Shown: positions 1 to 5,263 of the stretch, piece after piece
Layout of the letters: every line of letters starts with the position of its first letter
Position numbering within the stretch: position 1 is the stretch's first letter
Source: an uncultured Collinsella sp.
Lineage (GTDB): Bacteria > Actinomycetota > Coriobacteriia > Coriobacteriales > Coriobacteriaceae
Assembly (NCBI GenBank): GCA_958431945.1
Contig: CAUASQ010000070.1
Span: 1-8,432, forward strand
Length of the DNA stretch: 8,432 bases
Direction: 5' to 3'
Translations under genes and position numbers: made by a program
The notes under the pieces: generated by a model
Seen by the model: only the letters and a program-made list of their open reading frames with translations
Database searches by the model: none
Told to the model about the DNA's origin: nothing

Positions 1-722
1 GGCGTGGTGAGACCCGGGAACTTGTCCGCATGGGCCATCCAGTCAAACTGGCCGTGGTCGACGATCACGCCACCCAGGTAGGCCGCATGGCCATCCATGT
101 ACTTAGTGGTGGAGTGCGTGACGATATCGGCACCCCACTCAAAGGGACGGCACATCACGGGCGTCGGGAAGGTGTTGTCGACCATCAGCGGCACGCCGTG
201 GTCATGCGCGGCCTTGGCAAAGCGCTCAATATCGAGCACGGCAAGGGCAGGGTTGGCAATCGTCTCGCCAAAGACGAGCTTGGTATTGGGCTCAAAGGCT
301 GCCTCCAGCTCCTCATCGGTGCAGTCGGGGGCGACAAACGTGCAAGTCACGCCCATGCGGCCCATGGTGTGGGCGAGCAGGTTATACGTACCGCCGTAGA
401 TAGCAGAGCTCGCGACCACGTGATCACCGGCACCGGCCACGTTAAAGATCGCGAGGAAGTTCGCGGCCATGCCCGAACTCGTGAGCATCGCAGCGGTGCC
501 GCCCTCCATCTCGCAGATCTTGGCGGCGACCAGATCGCACGTGGGATTCTGCAGACGGCTGTAGAAGTAGCCCGACTCCTCCAGGTCAAACAGCTTGCCC
601 ATGTGCTCGGACGTGTCGTATTTCCACGTGGTGGACTGGTAGATGGGCACCTGGCGCGGCTCCGCATCGCCCGGATGATAGCCGCCCTGAACGCACGTGG
701 TACCGATAGTCTGCTCGCACAT
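1..722 (-). CDS. metY: O-acetylhomoserine sulfhydrylase (aminocarboxypropyltransferase), C-terminus cut by window edge
   Basis: This PLP-dependent enzyme of the Cys/Met metabolism family makes homocysteine (or methionine) from O-acetylhomoserine and sulfide (or methanethiol) in the cytoplasm. The first 240 residues are visible; family members are usually about 420-430 residues, so roughly the last 190 lie beyond base 1. Motifs seen: the phosphate-binding YSR at residues 54-56, the cofactor-binding SSGMAA at 82-87, Asp182 in VDNTFPTPV (partner of the pyridine nitrogen), and the PLP lysine Lys207 in HSTTKYMDGH. The start is ATG at 722, preceded by AGGGAG at a spacing of 6. Assignment to MetY rather than cystathionine gamma-synthase/lyase rests on the N-terminal stretch (IYQSTTWKYDTSEH) and the SRLQNPT segment; the family is certain, the exact substrate less so. 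It is divergent from the redox-protein gene at 956. Confidence 0.88.
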   Translation of the reverse strand, partial: MCEQTIGTTCVQGGYHPGDAEPRQVPIYQSTTWKYDTSEHMGKLFDLEESGYFYSRLQNPTCDLVAAKICEMEGGTAAMLTSSGMAANFLAIFNVAGAGDHVVASSAIYGGTYNLLAHTMGRMGVTCTFVAPDCTDEELEAAFEPNTKLVFGETIANPALAVLDIERFAKAAHDHGVPLMVDNTFPTPVMCRPFEWGADIVTHSTTKYMDGHAAYLGGVIVDHGQFDWMAHADKFPGLTT

Positions 723-760
723 ATCCAACTCCCTTACTTGGGTTTTGTTTTATTCGGTTC

Positions 761-789
761 ACAATACCGCTACCCCGCACCCCTCTCAA
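761..789 (-). promoter_or_regulatory. Predicted sigma-70-type promoter of metY
   Basis: Read on the minus strand, TTGAGA (784-789) and TATTGT (761-766) are separated by exactly 17 bases. Transcription would start near 754, leaving a leader of about 30 bases before the metY ATG. That is too short for a SAM riboswitch. The inverted repeat at 810-840 lies just upstream of the -35 box, a position that suits an activator or a shared divergent operator. Confidence 0.5.
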
Positions 790-809
790 CCCATCCCGCC
801 GATAGGTTA

Positions 810-840
810 TGGGACAAATTAATCAGGTTTATTTGTCCCA
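810..840. repeat. Perfect 10-bp inverted repeat between divergent genes (operator or dispersed palindrome)
   Basis: TGGGACAAAT (810-819) and ATTTGTCCCA (831-840) are perfect inverted repeats around an 11-base spacer. Bases 821-823 and 827-829 can pair further (two A-T pairs and a wobble), leaving a tiny loop. It lies upstream of the predicted metY promoter and about 115 bases before the start of the divergent redox-protein gene. It may be an operator for a dimeric regulator or a copy of a genome-wide palindromic repeat. It has no T-run of terminator type. Confidence 0.6.
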
Positions 841-955
841 AATCTTAAGAAAGTGTTCGATGGCGAAAAACAATGAGATATGCACTGCGGTCTCGATAAG
901 CGAATGCGCCGGCAAGGGTACCATAGGCGGGTACACCATGAACAAGGAGACAACG

Positions 956-1402
956 ATGAAGCAGATCGATACCACCCAGCTCAACACTGCCGCCTGCCAG
1001 GCTCACGCTGCCGAGTACCACGCCCGCGGCTTTAACTGCGCGCAGGCCGTCGCTTGCACGCTCGCGCCCGCTGTGGGGCTCGACCCCCAGATCGCCTTTA
1101 CCCTCACCGAGGGCTTTGGCGCCGGCATGGGCGGCATGACCGAGACCTGCGGCGCCATCTCGGGCGCCGTGGCCATCATGGGCTTTGTAATGAGCGACGG
1201 CATGGAAAACCCCAAGACCAAGGGCCAGACCTACAAGCTGTCGCGCGAGATCGCCAAGCGTTTTGGCGAGAAGAACACGACGACCGTCTGCGGCACGCTC
1301 AAGGGCATCGGATCGGACAAGGGTCCGCTCCGCAGCTGCCCCGGCTGCATCGACGATGCCGTCGCGATCGTCTGCGATGTGCTAAAGCAGCTCGCCGAGT
1401 AA
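956..1402 (+). CDS. C_GCAxxG_C_C family putative redox protein
   Basis: A 148-residue soluble protein of the C_GCAxxG_C_C family, small proteins of anaerobes thought to be redox active. The biochemical role is not established, so no reaction is claimed. Conserved cysteines appear in family order: Cys28 in GFNCAQAV, Cys65 in GGMTETCGAISGA (the signature block), Cys112 in TVCGTLKG, and Cys128 and Cys131 in RSCPGC. A glycine-rich stretch GFGAGMGGM at 53-61 precedes the signature. I see no signal peptide or membrane segment. The start chosen is ATG 956, which has AAGGAG at 944-949 with a spacing of 6. An in-frame ATG at 938 has only a weak site, and frames further upstream run through the inverted repeat. 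It is divergent from metY, which hints at a sulfur or redox link, but this is inference. The gene converges on yigZ. Confidence 0.85.
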   Translation: MKQIDTTQLNTAACQAHAAEYHARGFNCAQAVACTLAPAVGLDPQIAFTLTEGFGAGMGGMTETCGAISGAVAIMGFVMSDGMENPKTKGQTYKLSREIAKRFGEKNTTTVCGTLKGIGSDKGPLRSCPGCIDDAVAIVCDVLKQLAE

Positions 1403-1410
1403 ACGGCAGC

Positions 1411-1465
1411 AACATAAAACGACGGCCGGCGCGCTTGGAATCCATCCAAGGCACGCCGGCCGTCG
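1411..1465 (-). terminator. Intrinsic terminator downstream of yigZ
   Basis: An 11-bp GC stem (1420-1430 with 1455-1465) extends inward with one mismatch and a bulge to a short loop. On the minus strand it is followed by GTTTTATGTT, a good U-tract. It begins 3 bases after the yigZ stop. On the plus strand the stem lies 17 bases after the redox-protein stop but lacks a T-run, so it probably works mainly for yigZ while also blocking read-through from the other side. Confidence 0.75.
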
Positions 1466-1468
1466 CCG

Positions 1469-2104
1469 TTAGAACTCTGCAAATTCGGGAGCGCCGACCT
1501 CAATCTCCTCACGCCCCGCCATAAGCTCGCGCATCTTAGCGCAAAACGGCTCCTGCTCCCCCGCTTTAAACACCAAGTGAAGTGTCACGGCATCCGCGTA
1601 ATCGGTATCCGAAACCTTGGCACCCGAATCCTGCGCCAAACGAAGCACCTGCTCATACTGCGGATAGGCCACATGCACGTCAACAGGCACGACACTCGTC
1701 ATCTCAACGATCTGCCCGGCCTCCTGAGCCGCGGCCACCGCCGCCTGCGTCGCCGCGGTATAGGCGCGCACCAAGCCACCCGGCCCCAATAACGTGCCGC
1801 CAAAATAGCGCGTCACCACGCAGCAAACATTTTTGAGCTCTGCGCCGCGCAGTACCTCGAGCGTCGGCATGCCGCTCGTGCGGCTCGGCTCACCGTCATC
1901 GCTCTGACGCTCACGCCCATCGACCAAAATCCACGCGGGAACATTGTGTCGAGCGTCGTAATGACGCTTGCGAACCATCTCGATAAAAGCATTCGCCTCA
2001 TCCTCGGACTCAATATGGACCAGCTGGGCAATAAACCGGCTCTTGCGGTCCACAAACTCGCCCGAAACCTCAATATTCGATTGCAGAGTAAAATAGCTGT
2101 CCAA
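1469..2104 (-). CDS. yigZ: YigZ/IMPACT family protein (UPF0029)
   Basis: A cytoplasmic protein of 211 residues, the usual length for the bacterial YigZ family, with an N-terminal IMPACT (UPF0029) domain and a C-terminal ferredoxin-like domain (about 135-205). The eukaryotic relative IMPACT/YIH1 modulates the translation-control kinase Gcn2; the bacterial role is unproven. Visible family motifs: DRKSRFIAQ near residue 19, DARHNVPAW at 50-58, DDGEPSRTSGMP at 69-80, and TRYFGGTLLGPGGLVRAY at 98-115. There is no ATG start. TTG at 2104 has GAGG (2112-2115) at a spacing of 7 and is preferred over the adjacent in-frame TTG at 2107, which sits only 4 bases from it. It appears to be a single-gene unit with its own terminator, and lies downstream of rnpB on the same strand. 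Confidence 0.9.
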   Translation of the reverse strand: MDSYFTLQSNIEVSGEFVDRKSRFIAQLVHIESEDEANAFIEMVRKRHYDARHNVPAWILVDGRERQSDDGEPSRTSGMPTLEVLRGAELKNVCCVVTRYFGGTLLGPGGLVRAYTAATQAAVAAAQEAGQIVEMTSVVPVDVHVAYPQYEQVLRLAQDSGAKVSDTDYADAVTLHLVFKAGEQEPFCAKMRELMAGREEIEVGAPEFAEF

Positions 2105-2210
2105 CAAAGCCCCTCAACAGAATAAAGTGCAGCAACAAACAGCCTCAATAATACGGCAAAGCCCGTACCGTTAGCCCCAGTAAATTGAACGGCAACGTCA
2201 ATGTCCAGGC

Positions 2211-2319
2211 AAAAACAGCGAGACGACGTCAGCTGAGTCGATTTGGCCCGAAAGAGGAGGGAGCACGCCTTATGGCGGCGACCGACGAATGAGCGCCAAA
2301 TCGGCCAGCTGACGCCGTC
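2211..2319 (-). terminator. Long hairpin plus U-tract after rnpB, possible terminator
   Basis: On the minus strand, arms 2295-2319 and 2222-2247 form a stem of about 22 pairs (9 bp, small internal loop, 9 bp, wobble, 4 bp), followed by TCGCTG and TTTTT (2211-2215). This is where rnpB transcription should end. The roughly 47-base loop, with a small CGCC/GGCG hairpin inside, is large for a normal terminator; see the overlapping repeat entry. Confidence 0.5.
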
Positions 2320-2320
2320 G
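2221..2320. repeat. 100-bp inverted-repeat element flanked by 5-bp direct repeat (MITE-like candidate)
   Basis: The ends form imperfect inverted repeats of 26-27 bp (2221-2247 and 2295-2320, about 23 matching positions, sharing GTCAGCTG and CGATTTGGC). The direct repeat CAGCG flanks the unit exactly on both sides (2216-2220 and 2321-2325). Terminal inverted repeats with a short target duplication and no coding capacity would suit a miniature transposable element. The same structure can also serve as the rnpB terminator. Mobility is inference from one copy. Confidence 0.35.
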
Positions 2321-2335
2321 CAGCGTCAACAAAGT

Positions 2336-2697
2336 GCCGAGTGGGCCGATAAGCCGGGTTCTGTCGTGAACGGTCATTTATCTTGTCTGCACGTTACCGT
2401 GCAGTTCCACGCACGCTACCCGAACGCGGACCGGGCCGGCCCATAGCGTTCCTATTCGCGCTTGCTCCGGATGGGGCTTGCCAAGCCGCCGTGTTGCCAC
2501 GACGCTGGTGGTCTCTTACACCACCGTTTCAGCTTTTCCCTTTACGCCTTGCGGCGCAGGTGGGAGTCTTCTTTTCTGCGGCGCTTTCCGTCGGATCACT
2601 CCGCCCGGCCGTTAGCCGGCATCCCGCCCTCTGGAGCCCGGACTTTCCTCACGCGTGCTGCAAGCAGCACATCGCGCGACCGTCTGGCCCACTCAGC
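2336..2697 (-). ncRNA. rnpB: RNase P RNA, bacterial class A
   Basis: The catalytic RNA subunit of RNase P, which trims tRNA 5' leaders. Read on the minus strand, the 5' P1 strand (2686-2697) pairs with the 3' strand (2336-2347) over 12 base pairs including one G-U. The universal CR-I block GAGGAAAGTCCGGGCTCC is at 2633-2650, and the CR-V block ACAGAACCCGGCTTA is at 2350-2364, directly before the 3' P1 strand. Total length is about 362 bases, normal for class A. The 5' end agrees with a start 7-9 bases after the -10 box at 2706-2711. The mature ends could differ by a few bases. Open frames on both strands across this stretch are not genes. Confidence 0.95.
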
Positions 2698-2705
2698 AGT
2701 GCAAG

Positions 2706-2732
2706 AGTGTAGCACACCGTTGCCGCAGGCAA
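2706..2732 (-). promoter_or_regulatory. Predicted rnpB promoter with extended -10
   Basis: On the minus strand, TGC followed by TACACT (2706-2711) forms an extended -10 box. TTGCCT at 2727-2732 lies 15 bases upstream (ATTGCC at 2728-2733 gives 16). The implied start near 2698-2700 coincides with the first bases of the RNase P P1 helix, which supports the call independently. Confidence 0.65.
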
Positions 2733-2790
2733 TGGCACAACACAAGCGTTCGACACGATAAACCAAGAACCACGCCATGCAGTACAATAG

Positions 2791-2898
2791 GGTTGTCGAT
2801 GGGCAATGTCGTCAGTCGAGACGCGACCGCGCTCCGCACCCCTCCGTCTACTCGGTGCGTTCCCGCCTCCTCCCCGAGGCGGGATGTCGGCATTTTTT
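2791..2898 (+). ncRNA. Candidate small structured RNA, no family recognised
   Basis: A gene-free stretch between the rnpB promoter and the rpsA terminator shows a -10-like TACAAT at 2783-2788 (no good -35). It then has hairpins GTCG/CGAC near 2814-2826 and CGCACC/GGTGCG (2835-2840 with 2854-2859), ending in a strong intrinsic terminator (2862-2898). GGTTGTCG at 2791-2798 is also the exact complement of CGACAACC at 2906-2913 beyond the T-run, so alternative folds are possible. It does not match the SRP RNA, tmRNA or 6S features that I know. No small protein with a ribosome site stands out. The existence of a transcript is inference. Confidence 0.3.
2862..2898 (+). terminator. Intrinsic terminator on the plus strand
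   Basis: CCCGCCTC (2862-2869) and GAGGCGGG (2876-2883) form an 8-bp perfect stem with a 6-base loop, followed 9 bases later by six T residues (2893-2898). The T-run is only on the plus-strand side, and no plus-strand protein gene precedes it for about 1.4 kb. It therefore points to a short plus-strand transcript. Confidence 0.6.
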
Positions 2899-2964
2899 CA
2901 TGCACCGACAACCAAATAGCCTGTGTACAGCATGGGCAGCATCGCGTATCTCGGCACCAAATGC

Positions 2965-2998
2965 AAAAAGGGACCCGTCCATTACGAACGGATCCCTT
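2965..2998 (-). terminator. rpsA intrinsic terminator
   Basis: Read on the minus strand, AAGGGATCCGT (2988-2998) pairs with ACGGGTCCCTT (2968-2978) around a 9-base loop, with one wobble pair. Five U residues (2965-2969) close it. It lies 24 bases after the rpsA stop codon. Confidence 0.85.
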
Positions 2999-3022
2999 AA
3001 AACAAGTGATCGTCAAACCGAT

Positions 3023-4189
3023 TTACTCGGCGTCGGTCTCCTCGTCCTTCTTCTCGGAAGGCAGCGGGGTAACCTCGATCTCGAAGCCCAGAGTCTCAGC
3101 AGCAGACTTCATGGACAGGGAGATACGACGACGGTCGAGGTCGATTTCCATGACTTTGACCTGAACCTTGTCGCCCACATGGGTGACCTGAGAAGGCTGA
3201 TCGACGTGCTTGTTGGCCATCTCGGAGATGTGCACCAGGCCCTCGATGCCCTCGCCCAGATCGACGAAAGCGCCGAACGGGACAAGCTTGGTCACAGTGC
3301 CCTCGACGATAGCGCCGACGGGGTACTTCTTGACCAGTGCGCGCCACGGATCCTCGGTGGTCTGCTTGAGACCCAGGGAGATGCGCTCGCGGTTGAGGTC
3401 GACGTCGAGAACCTCGACCTCGACCTCCTGGCCGACCTTGACAACCTCGGAAGGATGGTTGACGTGGTTCCAGGAGAGCTCGGAGATGTGGATGAGGCCG
3501 TCGATACCGCCGAGGTCGACGAAGGCGCCGAAGTCGACGATGGAGGAAACGGTGCCCTGGAGACGCATGCCAGACTTGAGCTTGGACAGGATCTCGGAGC
3601 GCTCGGCCTTACGGGACTCCTCGAGCACGACGCGACGGGAGAGGACGACGTTGTTGCGGTTGCGGTCCATCTCGATGACGCGGGCCTCGATGCGGGTGCC
3701 CATGTAAGAGGTGAGGTCCTTGACGCGACGGAGGTCGACGAGGGAAGCGGGCAGGAAGCCACGCAGGCCGATGTCGAGGATCAGGCCGCCCTTGACAACC
3801 TCGATAACCTCGCCCTCGACGTTCTCGCCGGAGTTGAACTTCTCCTCGATGCGGTTCCAAGCACGCTCGTACTCGGCACGCTTCTTGGACAGGACCAGAC
3901 GACCGTCCTTGTCCTCCTTCTGGAGAACCAGAGCCTCGATGGGATCACCGAGTGCAACGATGTCTGCAGGGTTAGCGTCCTTGCGGATGGACAGCTCGCG
4001 GACCGGGATAACGCCCTCGGACTTGAATCCGATGTCAACGAGCACCTCGTCATGCTCGATCTTAACGACAGTGCCGTTAACGAGATCGCCCTCATCAAAG
4101 TCGGTAATCGTACCGTCGATGAGGTTGTTCATCTCCTCCTCGTTGACATCGTCAAGAGAGAAAATGGACGAGTTCTGAATCTCACTCAA
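3023..4189 (-). CDS. rpsA: 30S ribosomal protein S1, four S1 domains
   Basis: A 388-residue protein with four S1 (OB-fold) RNA-binding domains, at about residues 34-104, 121-187, 206-275 and 292-361. Domains 3 and 4 carry the classical pattern FGAFVDLG followed by GL(I/V)HISE; domains 1 and 2 are more divergent (VDIGFKSEGVIP; LDIGLRGFLP), as in other S1 proteins. A short acidic tail (379-388) follows. It is shorter than the six-domain E. coli protein (557 residues), as is common outside proteobacteria. S1 holds mRNA on the 30S subunit and helps open structured starts. The start is TTG at 4189, with AAAGGGG (4197-4203) 7 bases upstream; no ATG is suitably placed until residue 20. A small hairpin covers this start (see 4188-4203). 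It is monocistronic, with its own terminator. Confidence 0.95.
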   Translation of the reverse strand: MSEIQNSSIFSLDDVNEEEMNNLIDGTITDFDEGDLVNGTVVKIEHDEVLVDIGFKSEGVIPVRELSIRKDANPADIVALGDPIEALVLQKEDKDGRLVLSKKRAEYERAWNRIEEKFNSGENVEGEVIEVVKGGLILDIGLRGFLPASLVDLRRVKDLTSYMGTRIEARVIEMDRNRNNVVLSRRVVLEESRKAERSEILSKLKSGMRLQGTVSSIVDFGAFVDLGGIDGLIHISELSWNHVNHPSEVVKVGQEVEVEVLDVDLNRERISLGLKQTTEDPWRALVKKYPVGAIVEGTVTKLVPFGAFVDLGEGIEGLVHISEMANKHVDQPSQVTHVGDKVQVKVMEIDLDRRRISLSMKSAAETLGFEIEVTPLPSEKKDEETDAE

Positions 4190-4203
4190 AGGTGGACCCC
4201 TTT
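4188..4203 (-). promoter_or_regulatory. rpsA ribosome binding site within a small hairpin
   Basis: On the minus strand the ribosome site AAAGGGG (4203 down to 4197) is followed by TCCACCT and the TTG start. AAAGG (4199-4203) can pair with CCTTT (4188-4192), which includes the first two bases of the start codon, around a 6-base loop. The site and start would thus be partly closed in the folded mRNA. Self-regulation of rpsA translation by S1 is known in E. coli; whether this hairpin does the same is inference, and five pairs is a modest stem. Confidence 0.4.
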
Positions 4204-4504
4204 CGAACTACGGGGCCCCGATTGCTAGGACCTACAGAAGGGTGCGACAAGCACACAACGTTTAGGAACACTCGGGAGCCGACAGATACTAATGTGACGC
4301 TTATGCAATCACGTTCGTATAGGTTACGGGGAAATGAGTTCGATTTCAAGCGTGAACTGCGATTTTTTACTCGTGTGGAGACTTTTTCGTAATCTTATGA
4401 ACACACGTCTCCGCAACTTGACGATAACCAGCCAGGCATTCGGCTTTGGGGTAAAGTATCCGGAGCCAACGATTCTAGATCGATTTTTCGAGAAAGGTGC
4501 CCGC
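4204..4504. other. Gene-free stretch between divergent rpsA and HAD genes
   Basis: About 300 bases with no credible gene. It must contain the rpsA promoter and leader (minus) and the HAD-gene promoter (plus), but I could not place either -10/-35 pair with confidence. Visible structure: a 10-bp palindrome CGGGGCCCCG at 4211-4220 in the rpsA leader; T-runs at 4364-4369 and 4383-4387; and GGAGAC/GTCTCC with CGTGTG/CACACG in the 4372-4413 area, whose pairings compete with each other. TTGACG at 4418-4423 resembles a -35 box but has no matching -10. Confidence 0.4.
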
Positions 4505-5263
4505 GTGCTCAAAGCAGTCGTTTTCGATATGGACGAAACGCTTCTTAGCATCAACCTCAACGCGTTCATCCTTCGCTATTTTAAGGATGTCTCTTCGATG
4601 CTCGCGGATATCGGGCGCCGCAGCCGCGGTGGCACGATGGCGCGCCTCGGCACCATCCTGGTCGACCTCAACGCCAATCGCCGCAGCGGCACGGACAACC
4701 GCACCAATCTTGAGTTTTACCAAGAAGAGGTCGAGCGCCGATGCGGGATCTGCCTCTCCGATCCCCTCATCTACGAGGCGTTTACCTACTATGACCGCGA
4801 AATTCTTCCGTACAAGAACGACGAGGTCATTAACGCCCACGCTATGCCGGGCGCGCACGCCGCGCTCCAGGCCGTACAGGACGCCGGACTGCGTTGCGCG
4901 CTCTTTACCAACCCCAGCTTTCCGCAGGGGGCCATCGAGTGCCGCATGGGTTGGGGCGACCTGGCCGACGCCCCCTTTGAACTCGTGACGCACATGGGAA
5001 ACACCACCCGCTGCAAGCCCGATGCCACCTACTATCTAGAGCAGCTTCAGGTGATGGGGCTCGAGCCACACGAGGTCCTTATGGTGGGCAACGATCCCAA
5101 ACGCGACTTCCCGTCCCCCGATTGCGGCATCCAAACCGCCTTTGTGGGCCAAGGAAAACCGGGACGCGCCACCTGGCGCGGAACCATGGAAGATTTCGCC
5201 CACGACCTTAACGCCGTAATCGAAGCCTTCTACGAACACCAAATAGCCAACGAACTGTCCTAG
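4505..5263 (+). CDS. HAD-superfamily hydrolase
   Basis: A 252-residue cytoplasmic phosphatase-like enzyme with the full set of HAD motifs. Motif I is FDMDETLL with nucleophile Asp8 and acid/base Asp10, motif II is LFTNPSF with Thr135, motif III is Lys171 in RCKPDATYY, and motif IV is MVGNDPKRDFP with Asp197 and Asp201. Residues of about 15-100 form a helical cap. The fold points to phosphate-ester hydrolysis; the substrate cannot be told from sequence. The start is GTG at 4505 with GAGAAAGG (4491-4498) 6 bases upstream, placing the motif I strand at the very N-terminus as expected. The open frame continues upstream to 4334, but that part lacks family resemblance. Its TAG stop overlaps the stop of the convergent cysteine desulfidase gene. 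Confidence 0.88.
   Translation: MLKAVVFDMDETLLSINLNAFILRYFKDVSSMLADIGRRSRGGTMARLGTILVDLNANRRSGTDNRTNLEFYQEEVERRCGICLSDPLIYEAFTYYDREILPYKNDEVINAHAMPGAHAALQAVQDAGLRCALFTNPSFPQGAIECRMGWGDLADAPFELVTHMGNTTRCKPDATYYLEQLQVMGLEPHEVLMVGNDPKRDFPSPDCGIQTAFVGQGKPGRATWRGTMEDFAHDLNAVIEAFYEHQIANELS

Noticed and set aside
723..760. SAM riboswitch or T-box before metY
   Set aside because: The predicted leader is only about 30 bases and shows no such structure.
30..848. 272-codon plus-strand open frame opposite metY
   Set aside because: It runs antisense through PLP-enzyme motifs and then through the metY promoter and the inverted repeat; it has no protein resemblance.
2383..2712. Open frames on both strands over the RNase P RNA gene
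   Set aside because: The region carries the conserved RNase P blocks and P1 pairing; the frames are chance.
2777..4228. 483-codon open frame on the plus strand opposite rpsA
   Set aside because: It is an antisense shadow of a conserved four-domain S1 protein; its Asp/Leu/Val-rich low-complexity sequence follows from S1 codons read backwards.
4334..4504. In-frame upstream extension of the HAD gene
   Set aside because: HAD motif I sits at the extreme N-terminus in the family, and the GTG at 4505 has a good ribosome site; the extension has no matching domain.
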